From an uncultured Lachnospiraceae bacterium (GTDB lineage: Bacteria > Bacillota > Clostridia > Lachnospirales > Lachnospiraceae): a stretch of DNA of 64,000 bases. The stretch is taken from positions 62,001 through 126,000 of the forward strand of contig CAKRYR010000002.1 in assembly GCA_934432595.1 (NCBI GenBank). The letters run 5' to 3'. Position numbers and translations under genes: made by a program. This document shows positions 1-8,534 of the stretch, in pieces (the stretch's first letter is position 1; each line of letters opens with the position of its first letter). Under the pieces are notes generated by a model. The model had not been told where the DNA came from. It made no database searches and saw only the letters and a program-made list of their open reading frames with translations.

Positions 1-2
1 AT

Positions 3-770
3 GAAATACTTGATGATTTAGGATATACTGCAAATGATTTGATGAATGTAAGCTTTGTATTTATTGTAGAAGGGAAACAAGATAAAAATAGATTACCATT
101 ATTACTTGAGAAATATTATTCTGAAATATTTGACGAGGATGGTAACTTACAGAGAATTTCAATAATTCCTACTAATAGCTGTACTAACATTAAGACATAT
201 GCAAACTTAAAATATATTAATAAACTATATTTAAAAGACCAGTTCTTAATGATTAGAGATAGTGATGGTAAGAATCCAAAGTATTTAGTTAAACAGTTAT
301 GTAATTATTATAGTACAAGGGCAAAAGAAGAAGAGTATGCTAATTTACCAAAGGTTGAACCTAAGAATGTACTTATTTTAAAATATTACTCATTTGAAAA
401 TTATTTCTTAGATCCAAAGATTATGACACAAATAGGAGTAATTAAAAATGAGGAAGAATTCTATGATACATTGTACAAAAAGTATAAAGACTATTTATTC
501 AGACTTGGTAGTACAAAGCGTATGATAAAGAATACAGGAATAAGAATTCGTAGTAAACAGGATATAAAAGATAACCTTGAGTATTTTAAAATATATGTTA
601 GGGGACATAATTTATTTGATATTTTTTATGGAAAATTTAAAGGAGATGCCGAGACAGAAATTTTGAAGAAATATATCGACATTGCACCTAGAGATACATT
701 TAAGGATATATTTGATGCTATTGATTCATTTGTGTATTTTGAAAACAGAAAGAAAAATCATACAAAATAA
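3..770 (+). CDS. OLD-family ATPase/TOPRIM nuclease, C-terminal part
   Basis: The frame is open to the left edge of the window (first full codon at position 3), so this is the 3' end of a longer gene; the first Met near position 42 is internal. Visible is a TOPRIM-like domain: an acidic VEGKQDK motif just after the start, then RDSDGK (the DxD metal site), then SFENYFLDP, which is typical of the nuclease part of OLD/AAA-15 proteins and DUF4435 relatives. In that family an N-terminal ABC-type ATPase precedes the TOPRIM nuclease, and members act in DNA repair or phage defence. The ATPase part would lie outside the window, so the full architecture is inferred. The next gene starts 233 bases on, from its own promoter. 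Confidence 0.6.
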   Translation, partial: EILDDLGYTANDLMNVSFVFIVEGKQDKNRLPLLLEKYYSEIFDEDGNLQRISIIPTNSCTNIKTYANLKYINKLYLKDQFLMIRDSDGKNPKYLVKQLCNYYSTRAKEEEYANLPKVEPKNVLILKYYSFENYFLDPKIMTQIGVIKNEEEFYDTLYKKYKDYLFRLGSTKRMIKNTGIRIRSKQDIKDNLEYFKIYVRGHNLFDIFYGKFKGDAETEILKKYIDIAPRDTFKDIFDAIDSFVYFENRKKNHTK

Positions 771-824
771 AAGTAAATGTAAAGAAATAAGCAAATTAAT
801 GTTAAATATAGAGTAACTAGATTC

Positions 825-852
825 TTTACAAATATAAAAAGTATGTTATAAT
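825..852 (+). promoter_or_regulatory. Sigma-A type promoter of murA
   Basis: TTTACA at 825-830 and TATAAT at 847-852 with a 16-base spacer. It is the only good match between the left-edge nuclease and murA and gives a leader of about 145 bases. Confidence 0.55.
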
Positions 853-1003
853 ATAAAAGACTATGGCAATTAATAGCGAACTAAATGAAAATGCGAACTA
901 AATGAAGAGTATAGATTGGATTATAATTTTGAGTGTGCTATAGTTTATGAAATGACAATGAAGATAGAAAATAGATATATATAACAAAAATTCGAGGTGT
1001 GTT

Positions 1004-2302
1004 ATGGAACAGTATATTATTAGAGGTGGTAAACCACTTAAGGGAGAAGTAACGATTGGCGGTGCAAAAAATGCAGCTTTAGGAATTTTAGCAGCTGCTA
1101 TTATGGCAGATGAGACTGTTACAATTGAAAATATGCCTAATGTACGTGATACTAACGTATTATTACAAGCAATACAAGGAATCGGTGCAGCTGTAGATAG
1201 AATTTCAGATAATGAAGTAAAAATTAATGGTAGCACAATTGGCTCTGTTAATATAGATTATGAATTTATACGTAAAATAAGAGCTTCTTATTATTTATTA
1301 GGTGCATTACTTGGTAAATATAAACAAGCACAGGTGGCATTGCCAGGTGGTTGTGCCATTGGAAGTCGTCCTATAGATCAACATATTAAAGGTTTTGAAG
1401 CACTTGGGGCAACAGTGACTATTGATCACGGTGTTATTAGTGCAAAGGCAGATAGATTAGTTGGAAGCCATATTTATCTAGATGTTGTTAGTGTTGGAGC
1501 TACAATAAATATTATGATGGCAGCTAGTATGGCAGAAGGAAAAACAATTATAGAAAATGCAGCAAAAGAACCACATATAGTTGATGTTGCTAATTTTTTG
1601 AATAGCATGGGTGCACAAATAAAAGGTGCAGGTACTGATATTATTCGTATACATGGTGTTGAGAAGTTAGGAAAAACAGTGTATTCTATAATTCCAGACC
1701 AAATTGAAGCTGGAACATTTATGATGGCAGCAGCTGCAACTAAAGGTGATGTGTTAGTAAAAAATGTTATACCTAAGCATCTAGAAGCTATTACAGCTAA
1801 ATTGGTAGAGATAGGTGCTGTTGTAGAAGAATATGATGATGCAGTTAGAGTAAAGGCAGATCATAGATTAAATGGTACACAGATAAAGACATTACCATAC
1901 CCAGGATTTCCAACGGATATGCAACCTCAGACTGCTATGTTACTTGCATTGTCTAATGGAACAAGTATGGTAATTGAAAGTATATTTGAGAATAGATTTA
2001 AGTATGTTGATGAGTTGGCCAGAATGGGAGCGAACATTAAAGTTGAAGGAAACGTTGCAATGATAGAAGGTGTTGAAAGATTATCAGGAACAGAAGTAAA
2101 TGCTCCCGATTTAAGAGCAGGTGCAGCTTTAGTTGTTGCAGGTTTAACTGCAGAAGGTGTTACTACAGTTGACCAAATTCATTATATTCAAAGAGGATAT
2201 GAGAACTTTGAAGGAAAGCTACAAGCTTTGGGGGCAAATATAGAGCTTATTGATAGTGAAGATGATAAAGCAATTAAGAAATTTCACTTAAAAGTTGTGT
2301 AG
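1004..2302 (+). CDS. murA: UDP-N-acetylglucosamine 1-carboxyvinyltransferase
   Basis: Transfers enolpyruvate from PEP to UDP-GlcNAc, the first committed step of peptidoglycan synthesis in the cytoplasm. The 432-residue length is close to the family norm. Lys22 lies in GGAKNAAL near the N-terminus and the catalytic Cys, target of fosfomycin, is Cys117 in PGGCAIGSRP. Six internal repeats of the inside-out alpha/beta barrel are suggested by recurring G-A/V-x-hydrophobic blocks. ATG is preceded by GAGGTG. Firmicutes often carry two paralogues (murA and murZ); which one this is cannot be decided here. The gene stands alone, closed by a strong terminator. Confidence 0.96.
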   Translation: MEQYIIRGGKPLKGEVTIGGAKNAALGILAAAIMADETVTIENMPNVRDTNVLLQAIQGIGAAVDRISDNEVKINGSTIGSVNIDYEFIRKIRASYYLLGALLGKYKQAQVALPGGCAIGSRPIDQHIKGFEALGATVTIDHGVISAKADRLVGSHIYLDVVSVGATINIMMAASMAEGKTIIENAAKEPHIVDVANFLNSMGAQIKGAGTDIIRIHGVEKLGKTVYSIIPDQIEAGTFMMAAAATKGDVLVKNVIPKHLEAITAKLVEIGAVVEEYDDAVRVKADHRLNGTQIKTLPYPGFPTDMQPQTAMLLALSNGTSMVIESIFENRFKYVDELARMGANIKVEGNVAMIEGVERLSGTEVNAPDLRAGAALVVAGLTAEGVTTVDQIHYIQRGYENFEGKLQALGANIELIDSEDDKAIKKFHLKVV

Positions 2303-2333
2303 AAAATATTTATATAAAATATTGTATATAAAA

Positions 2334-2360
2334 AAAGAGGTTTTGATTAAACCTCTTTTT
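2334..2360 (+). terminator. Terminator of murA
   Basis: A 10-bp stem (arms 2334-2343 and 2349-2358) with a five-base loop, ending in a T-run. The A-run on the other side could also let it work for the converging HD-GYP gene. Confidence 0.8.
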
Positions 2361-2396
2361 ATTTCATAGGAAATTGCGTCGCATTTCCTATGAAAT
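2361..2396. repeat. Small palindromic repeat, copy 1
   Basis: A nearly perfect palindrome directly after the murA terminator. A 13-base arm at 2361-2373 pairs with 2384-2396, and an inner tgcg/cgca stem closes on a single T with one unpaired T. The central 16 bases (AAATTGCGTCGCATTT) recur, with two changes, in the palindrome at 30913-30954, while the outer arms differ in sequence but still pair. That is the pattern of a mobile REP-like hairpin, not of a plain terminator. Confidence 0.55.
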
Positions 2397-2409
2397 AAAA
2401 CACACTTAA

Positions 2410-3513
2410 TTATAATTGATTATCTAATATTTTTACAATACTTAATTCGCGACAAACTCCCAAATCAATAAATTCATTATTTTGTAATTGAATAACAGGT
2501 TTAGTTAAATTTGAGTGGTTTATCATTATGATATTACCTTCTTTGCCATTACTAAGTAATACTTTTGTATTTATATAATTATCAACAATTCCATGTAAAA
2601 ATGGAATTAAATATTGTGGATCAAATTTTTGTAGGCCATCATATTCAAAAAATTCAATTACTTCAAATGGACATAATGAATCTCTATAAGGTCTTGGTGA
2701 TGTCATAGCATCATAACAATCACATATTGCGATAATCTTTGCAAAAGGCTCTATTTTATTTGAATCAAGACCTAATGGGTAACCACTTCCATCACAACGT
2801 TCATGGTGCATTAGGCATATATTTTTTATTCTTTCATCAATAGATTTATCTTGAAGAGCTTCATATCCTTTGGTTGGATGGGTTTTCATAATATTAAATT
2901 CTTCACTTGTTAAATTTGATTTATTTTCTAATATCTCCTTAGGTATAGATAATTTACCTATATCATGAAGTAAACCACCTAACGTAAGGACGGATGCATC
3001 TTCTTCAGATAAATGTAACCATTTTGCAAAAACATTAGCAATTAGTGATACATTTACACAATGTACATATGTAAAATCGTCAGTATCGCGCATAGTATGT
3101 AGCATATTAAGTAAATGGAAAGAATTTCTTGATTTTTTTAAAACATTGTTTACTTGTTCAAGCAAATGAACAGGGTCAACATCATCACCTTTTACAAAGA
3201 TATCATTAAGGGATGTCTTAAATGAATTAACAAAATCATTCATTGCTGCGTTAAATTCCTTAAATTCTTTAGTCTGTGCTATAACTGGAACTGCAACTGG
3301 ATCTGGTTGTGAAACTTCATTTTCAATTTTATGTGCTGTTTCGTCATATAATATCTTGATTTCTTCAATATTATAGAATTTAAGCCTTGTAATAACCCTA
3401 TCTGTTAGTGGTGACCCATTATCAATTAACAGAATATTGTTGAAGGTTAAAATATCATCGGCAACAATCATACCTGGAACAGCATTTGCTACAGAAATAA
3501 CTTTAGTATCCAA
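2410..3513 (-). CDS. HD-GYP domain cyclic-di-GMP phosphodiesterase
   Basis: A 367-residue cytoplasmic protein. The N-terminal 60 residues start with the VPGMIVADDI-type segment common before HD-GYP domains. A linker follows, then an HD-GYP domain at about residues 145-310 with LLHDIGKL (HD), HHERCDGSGYP (HHE and GYP motifs) and AICDCYDAMTS. HD-GYP proteins of this type hydrolyse cyclic-di-GMP. A C-terminal beta-rich segment of about 55 residues ends the protein. The start has GAGGAGG upstream on the minus strand. The gene converges on murA and runs away from metK. No membrane segment or receiver domain is present, so its input signal is unknown. Confidence 0.88.
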   Translation of the reverse strand: MDTKVISVANAVPGMIVADDILTFNNILLIDNGSPLTDRVITRLKFYNIEEIKILYDETAHKIENEVSQPDPVAVPVIAQTKEFKEFNAAMNDFVNSFKTSLNDIFVKGDDVDPVHLLEQVNNVLKKSRNSFHLLNMLHTMRDTDDFTYVHCVNVSLIANVFAKWLHLSEEDASVLTLGGLLHDIGKLSIPKEILENKSNLTSEEFNIMKTHPTKGYEALQDKSIDERIKNICLMHHERCDGSGYPLGLDSNKIEPFAKIIAICDCYDAMTSPRPYRDSLCPFEVIEFFEYDGLQKFDPQYLIPFLHGIVDNYINTKVLLSNGKEGNIIMINHSNLTKPVIQLQNNEFIDLGVCRELSIVKILDNQL

Positions 3514-3672
3514 AAAAGTGTCCTCCTCAATACATTTATAATAAAAGTATATTATTATTGGAAGAAAATGTCAATTAATAAAAGATACAGAAGAGGATTG
3601 TTACAATTGTAGATTTGAAAATTTTAAAGATATAGTTTATAGATATTTTATGAAATTGGAAATTAAAACCTG

Positions 3673-3701
3673 TTGACATATGCATATTACTGATATAAGA
3701 T
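3673..3701 (+). promoter_or_regulatory. Promoter of the metK riboswitch transcript
   Basis: TTGACA at 3673-3678 with TAAGAT at 3696-3701 (17-base spacer; an alternative TATAAG lies 2 bases upstream). It ends about 10 bases before the first riboswitch stem. Confidence 0.5.
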
Positions 3702-3710
3702 ATAGATGTT

Positions 3711-3847
3711 CTCTTATTAAGAGCGACTGAGAGTAAAGACTCTATGAAGTCCGGCAACCCCGTAAGGAAGGTGCTAAGTTGAGCGATAACATCGAACAAT
3801 AAGAGGATTTGTTGATAGATAACAGGTCCGCTTATGCGGACTTTTTT
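3711..3847 (+). promoter_or_regulatory. SAM-I (S-box) riboswitch with terminator
   Basis: The closing P1 helix pairs 3711-3718 with 3798-3805. Between them are the S-box hallmarks: a GAGAGTAAAGACTC hairpin, ATGAAGTCCGGCAACC, and AAGGTGCTAA. An expression platform follows with a GTCCG/CGGAC hairpin (3826-3841) and a six-T run (3842-3847) 27 bases before metK. Known behaviour of the class: SAM binding stabilises P1, lets the terminator form and shuts off metK, so the enzyme's product represses its own synthesis. The switch is inferred to be of the transcriptional OFF type. Confidence 0.93.
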
Positions 3848-3874
3848 CATTTTATAAAAAATTAGGAGGAAATT

Positions 3875-5062
3875 ATGGAAAAGTTATTATTTACGTCAGA
3901 ATCAGTTACAGAGGGACATCCTGATAAAATCTGTGATCAGATCTCGGATGCAGTTTTAGATGCTTTAGTAGAACAAGATCCTATGAGTAGAGTAGCATGT
4001 GAGACAGCTATTACTACAGGACTTGTATTAGTTATGGGTGAGGTTACAACAAAAGGATATGTAGATATTCAGAAAATTGTAAGAGATACTATTAGAGAAA
4101 TAGGATATACTCGTTCAAAATTTGGTTTTGACTGTGATACATGTGGTGTAATTGTTGCATTAGATGAGCAATCACAGGATATTGCTTTGGGTGTAGATAA
4201 GGCATTAGAAGCAAAAGAAAATAAAATGACAGATGAAGAACTAGATGCTATAGGAGCAGGAGACCAAGGTATGATGTTTGGTTATGCTACTAATGAAACT
4301 GAGGAATACTTACCATATCCGATTGCACTGGCACATAAATTATCAAGACAATTAACAAAGGTTAGAAAAGATGGAACGCTTGATTATCTAAGACCAGATG
4401 GAAAGACACAGGTTACAGTTGAATATGATGAAAACGGTAAGCCTCTTCATATTACTGCAGTAGTATTATCTACACAACATGCACCTGATGTTACACAAGA
4501 ACAAATTCACAAGGATATTAAGAAATATGTTTTTGATGAAATACTTCCAAAGGAATTATTAACAGATGAAACAAAATATTATATTAATCCAACAGGACGC
4601 TTTGTTATAGGTGGACCAAATGGAGATAGTGGTCTAACAGGAAGAAAGATTATAGTAGATACGTATGGTGGTTTCGCTAGACATGGCGGCGGAGCTTTCT
4701 CTGGTAAGGATTGTACAAAGGTAGATAGATCTGCAGCATACGCAGCAAGATATGTTGCAAAGAATATAGTAGGTGCTGGTTTAGCTGATAAGTGTGAAAT
4801 ACAGTTAGCATATGCAATTGGTGTTGCAGAACCAACATCAGTTATGGTTGATACTTTTGGAACAGGTAAAATCAGTGATGAGAAATTAGTTGAAATTATT
4901 AGAAAGCATTTTGATTTAAGACCAGCAGGTATAATTAAAATGTTAGATTTAAGAAGACCAATATATAAACAAACAGCAGCATATGGTCATTTTGGAAGAA
5001 CAGATTTAGATCTTACTTGGGAAAGATTAGATAAAGTTGATGAGTTGAAGAAATATTTATAG
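3875..5062 (+). CDS. metK: S-adenosylmethionine synthetase
   Basis: Makes SAM from methionine and ATP; cytoplasmic homotetramer. The 395-residue length is standard. Signatures visible: N-terminal SESVTEGHPDKICDQ with the ATP-binding His, GAGDQGMMFGYA (the classical first MetK signature), and GGGAFSGKDCTKVDRS (the P-loop-like second signature). The start has AGGAGGAAATT upstream. It is controlled by the SAM-I riboswitch directly upstream and followed by a terminator, so it is monocistronic. Confidence 0.98.
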   Translation: MEKLLFTSESVTEGHPDKICDQISDAVLDALVEQDPMSRVACETAITTGLVLVMGEVTTKGYVDIQKIVRDTIREIGYTRSKFGFDCDTCGVIVALDEQSQDIALGVDKALEAKENKMTDEELDAIGAGDQGMMFGYATNETEEYLPYPIALAHKLSRQLTKVRKDGTLDYLRPDGKTQVTVEYDENGKPLHITAVVLSTQHAPDVTQEQIHKDIKKYVFDEILPKELLTDETKYYINPTGRFVIGGPNGDSGLTGRKIIVDTYGGFARHGGGAFSGKDCTKVDRSAAYAARYVAKNIVGAGLADKCEIQLAYAIGVAEPTSVMVDTFGTGKISDEKLVEIIRKHFDLRPAGIIKMLDLRRPIYKQTAAYGHFGRTDLDLTWERLDKVDELKKYL

Positions 5063-5112
5063 ATATAAGAATATAGTAGCAGACAGAATAAAATTTAAAC
5101 ATATAAAAATAG

Positions 5113-5140
5113 AAAAAGAGTCATTTATGGCTCTTTTTTT
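5113..5140 (+). terminator. Terminator of metK
   Basis: An aaaaagag...ctcttttt stem extended by three pairs including a T-G wobble, with a short loop and an eight-T run. Confidence 0.8.
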
Positions 5141-5308
5141 GTTAGATTTATCCGATATACACCATATAAAGTAAAAATAAGTATAAAAATAACAAAAAAT
5201 ATGTTACAATTAATATATATGTTTTATTTTTAAATGTTAGTACATTTATTTAGTATTAAATTTTGTAGATGAGAATATTAAAGATTAATTAATAAGAGGA
5301 GAAGAAAA

Positions 5309-6880
5309 GTGAAATTACGAAATAAGATAGTGATGGCAGTAATGCTACTAGTATTTATACCGATGGTCTTTGCAGTGGTTGGTATAAGCTTTTTGACAAA
5401 CTATCAATCTATGAAGATGCAATCGGAATATGGATTTACAGTTGATGCTATGGATACATTTATAAATCCTGTAAAGATGCTAGATTGGTTAACTAGTAAA
5501 TCTTTTTCTGATATACAAGAATATAGTAGAGAAACTCCAGATAGATTTAAAGAAATTGAATTTTTAGACGAAATAAATAGCAATATGGATTCTAATTATG
5601 CTTTTTTAGCAGTTAGATGCAATAATGAATTTATATACATAGGTGAAAATGAGACTTTTAGAAGAATTTCAAAAGGATCATATTTTCCAGAATATAATGC
5701 ATCTAAGAATAATTCAGATATGGTTTACCTAAGTGGAAGTTTTCCGTGTATGGTAAAACAACATGATTTTAAATTTTCTGATGGTTCTGAGGTAAGTGCA
5801 TTTATTGTAATAAAGATGAATGATGTTCTTCCAGAAATTAAGAGAATGATTATAGGAATATTGGTAATTATTGTTTCTATAATGCTATTATCAGGAATAC
5901 TACTTATTACATGGATTTATAAGAGTATTCTTAAACCTATTAATACTTTGAGTAATGCTACTAATAGGATAAGTAAAGGAGATTTGGATTTCTCCCTTAA
6001 AGATTGTAGGAAAGAACAGATTGGCTCAATATTTGATGATTTTGAACATATGAGGTTGAGATTAAAAGAACTGATAGAAAATCAGAAAATGTATGAAAAA
6101 GAATCGAGAGAATTAATTAGTAATATTTCTCATGATTTAAAGACCCCGCTTTCATCAATAAAGGGATATGCCGAAGGAATACTAGATGGCGTTGCATCTA
6201 CTCCAGAGAGACAGGGAAAGTACTTAAGGACAATTTATTCTAAAGCCGTGGCAATGACAGCACTAGTAGATGAATTATCATTGTACGCTAAGATAGAAGG
6301 AAATGAAGTACCACTGGATAAACAACCTACAAATGTCGACCAGTATTTTGGTGAATGTGTTGAAGCACTTATACTAGATGTGGAAATTAACGGTATGAGA
6401 ATGAATTATATTAATACTGTCGATAAAGATGTAAATGTTGTTATTGATGTAGAGCAAATCAGAAGAGTATTTAATAATATTATTACCAATGCTGTTAAAT
6501 ATGTCGAAGTTGAAAATGGACAGATTCTTGTTCGAATTGATGATGAAGATGATTTTATCCATGTATCTATTGCAGATAATGGAAAAGGAATTTCGGAAGA
6601 AGATTTACCATATATCTTCGACAGATTTTATAGAACAGATGCTTCTCGTAACTCAAAGAAAGGTGGTTCTGGTTTAGGACTATCTATAGCAAAGAAAATA
6701 ATAGAGAGGCATGAAGGAAAAATATGGGCGACTAGTAGAGTTGGTGTTGGAACTACAATGAACTTTACTTTGCCAAAACAAAAGATGGCTTATAAAGACG
6801 AGAAGTCTTTGAGAAGAAAAACTATATATCCAATGTTAAAGATTACTACAGCTATGAAAGGGAAACATAATAATGATTAA
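5309..6880 (+). CDS. Sensor histidine kinase, HAMP type
   Basis: A 523-residue membrane sensor. TM1 spans about residues 8-28, followed by an extracellular domain to about 178, TM2 at about 181-204 and a HAMP linker to about 255. The HisKA H-box is SHDLKTPLSS with phosphoacceptor His275. The ATP-binding part has the N-box NNIITNAVKY, DNGKGIS and GSGLGLSIAKK. The start is GTG, chosen because GAGGAGAAG lies just upstream. It is followed after about 70 bases by its response regulator, an unusual kinase-first order. The extracellular domain matches no sensor family I recognise, so the ligand is unknown. Confidence 0.93.
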   Translation: MKLRNKIVMAVMLLVFIPMVFAVVGISFLTNYQSMKMQSEYGFTVDAMDTFINPVKMLDWLTSKSFSDIQEYSRETPDRFKEIEFLDEINSNMDSNYAFLAVRCNNEFIYIGENETFRRISKGSYFPEYNASKNNSDMVYLSGSFPCMVKQHDFKFSDGSEVSAFIVIKMNDVLPEIKRMIIGILVIIVSIMLLSGILLITWIYKSILKPINTLSNATNRISKGDLDFSLKDCRKEQIGSIFDDFEHMRLRLKELIENQKMYEKESRELISNISHDLKTPLSSIKGYAEGILDGVASTPERQGKYLRTIYSKAVAMTALVDELSLYAKIEGNEVPLDKQPTNVDQYFGECVEALILDVEINGMRMNYINTVDKDVNVVIDVEQIRRVFNNIITNAVKYVEVENGQILVRIDDEDDFIHVSIADNGKGISEEDLPYIFDRFYRTDASRNSKKGGSGLGLSIAKKIIERHEGKIWATSRVGVGTTMNFTLPKQKMAYKDEKSLRRKTIYPMLKITTAMKGKHNND

Positions 6881-6952
6881 TAGGCAATATTAATTTATCA
6901 GTAACATCTTTGATTAATTTTGCTTTAAACGACAAATGAAAGGATGAGGAAC

Positions 6953-7645
6953 GTGGAACGTATACTTATTATTGAAGATGAAGTGGAAATTGCTGAATTG
7001 GAAAAAGATTATTTAGAGCTAAGTGGATTTGAGGTTGATTTAGAGAGTAATGGAAAATCAGGTTGCTCAAGAGCTTTAGCTGGAGATTATGATTTACTAA
7101 TATTAGATCTAATGTTACCAGATATGGATGGATTTGATATTTGTAAAGCAGTCAGAGGAAAGAAGAATATTCCTATAATTATGGTATCAGCTAAGAAGAG
7201 TGATATTGATAAAATTAGAGGACTTGGTAACGGAGCAGATGACTATATGACAAAACCATTTAGTCCTAGTGAATTAGTTGCTCGTGTTAAAGCTCATTTA
7301 GCAAGATATCAAAGATTAGTTTCAGATGGAGTAAAGAGTAATGAGATGATTGAAGCAGGAGAAATTAAAATTGATAAGACTGCTAGAAGAGTTTATATTA
7401 ATGGAGAAGAAAAAGTCTTTACTACTAAAGAATTTGATTTATTAACATTTTTAGCTGAAAACCCTAATAGGGTTTTCAAAAAAGAGGAACTGTTCCATCA
7501 GATTTGGGAGATGGAGTCATTAGGAGATGATTGTGCAACTGTCACAGTACATATCAAAAAAATAAGAGAAAAGATTGAGAAGAATAGTTCTCAACCAAAA
7601 TATATCGAAACTATTTGGGGCGTTGGATATCGCTTTAAATTATAA
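6953..7645 (+). CDS. OmpR/PhoB-family response regulator
   Basis: About 230 residues: a receiver domain (acidic EDE pair near the N-terminus, phosphoacceptor Asp in ILDLMLPDMDG, Lys in MTKPF) and a C-terminal winged helix (FTTKEFDLLTFL, then VTVHIKKIREKIE and YIETIWGVGYRF). The GTG at 6953 is preferred because the AAAGG at 6939-6943 abuts the upstream ATG at 6944 but is well spaced for GTG; the ATG start would add three residues. It forms a two-component system with the kinase immediately upstream. Target genes are not evident. Confidence 0.92.
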   Translation: MERILIIEDEVEIAELEKDYLELSGFEVDLESNGKSGCSRALAGDYDLLILDLMLPDMDGFDICKAVRGKKNIPIIMVSAKKSDIDKIRGLGNGADDYMTKPFSPSELVARVKAHLARYQRLVSDGVKSNEMIEAGEIKIDKTARRVYINGEEKVFTTKEFDLLTFLAENPNRVFKKEELFHQIWEMESLGDDCATVTVHIKKIREKIEKNSSQPKYIETIWGVGYRFKL

Positions 7646-7664
7646 TATGGAATATAAGTATAAT

Positions 7665-7696
7665 AAATGCTCTCCAATTAGAAGGGGAGCATTTTA
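7665..7696 (+). terminator. Terminator after the two-component genes
   Basis: An aaatgctctcc stem (7665-7675) pairs with ggggagcattt (7684-7694) with one wobble, then T-rich sequence. It lies just ahead of the pseudouridine synthase start, so it probably separates the two units. Confidence 0.65.
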
Positions 7697-7716
7697 TTTT
7701 GCAGAATGGAGTTATT

Positions 7717-8508
7717 ATGAATATTTTATATGAAGATAGAGACATCATAGTATGTGTTAAAGAACCAGGAGTTCCTTGTCAATCAGATAAATCACGTGAT
7801 ATGGATATGGTTAATATGCTTAGAAATTATGTTGCAAGTGAAGGACTAGGCGGAATAAGAGTTGGAGGAATGCCTTATATAGGCTTAGTACATCGATTAG
7901 ATAGACCGGTAGGAGGAGTAATGGTTTTTGCTAAGAATCCTTCAGCGTTGGAAAATCTAAATAAACAAGTTTCTAATAGAGAAATAAAAAAAAGTTATCT
8001 AGCTCTCTCGTTAATTAAAGATAAACAGTTAGTTGAGAATATAAAGAATAATAAGAACGATGTTCGCTATGAATCGGAACTTGATGAGTTATCATTAAGT
8101 TATTGGATTCCATTAACAGATTATTTGGTAAAAGAAGCTAGAAGTAATACATCAAAGGTTGTTTCGGCAAATGACAAGCTTGGGAAAAAGGCCGAGCTTG
8201 AATATAGACTCGTTGGAATTGATACAAAGGATATTTTTTCAGAAAAAATATATAGATGTATTTTTGAGATTAGCCTGAAAACAGGAAGGCACCATCAGAT
8301 AAGAGTTCAAATGGCAAATGCTGGAATGCCTTTAGCAGGAGATGCAAAATATAATCATAGTAATATTAATGATGGAAATATTTATAATACAGTTGCATTA
8401 TATTCTTACAGATTACAGTTTAAACATCCATCTACAGGAAAAGATGTAGTGTTTTTTTCATATCCTAAAGATAATTGGTTTGAGGAAATATGCAAATCCC
8501 CTAAGTAA
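7717..8508 (+). CDS. RluA-family rRNA pseudouridine synthase
   Basis: About 263 residues. It isomerises uridine to pseudouridine in RNA. The catalytic motif HRLDRPVGG carries the invariant Asp, and GRHHQIRVQMA and GMPLAGDAKY are the downstream family signatures. No S4 domain precedes the catalytic domain, as in short RluA/YjbO-type members. The ATG at 7717 is chosen over the TTG at 7699 because GGAG lies five bases upstream. Position specificity cannot be told from sequence. The gene runs convergently with the large EAL protein and shares its terminator. Confidence 0.9.
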   Translation: MNILYEDRDIIVCVKEPGVPCQSDKSRDMDMVNMLRNYVASEGLGGIRVGGMPYIGLVHRLDRPVGGVMVFAKNPSALENLNKQVSNREIKKSYLALSLIKDKQLVENIKNNKNDVRYESELDELSLSYWIPLTDYLVKEARSNTSKVVSANDKLGKKAELEYRLVGIDTKDIFSEKIYRCIFEISLKTGRHHQIRVQMANAGMPLAGDAKYNHSNINDGNIYNTVALYSYRLQFKHPSTGKDVVFFSYPKDNWFEEICKSPK

Positions 8509-8527
8509 ACTAACACTTAGGGGATTT
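8494..8527. terminator. Bidirectional terminator
   Basis: A perfect 13-bp stem (8494-8506 with 8515-8527) with an eight-base loop between two converging genes, flanked by A- and T-rich ends. It overlaps the last codons of the pseudouridine synthase. Confidence 0.75.
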
Positions 8528-8534
8528 ATAATAT

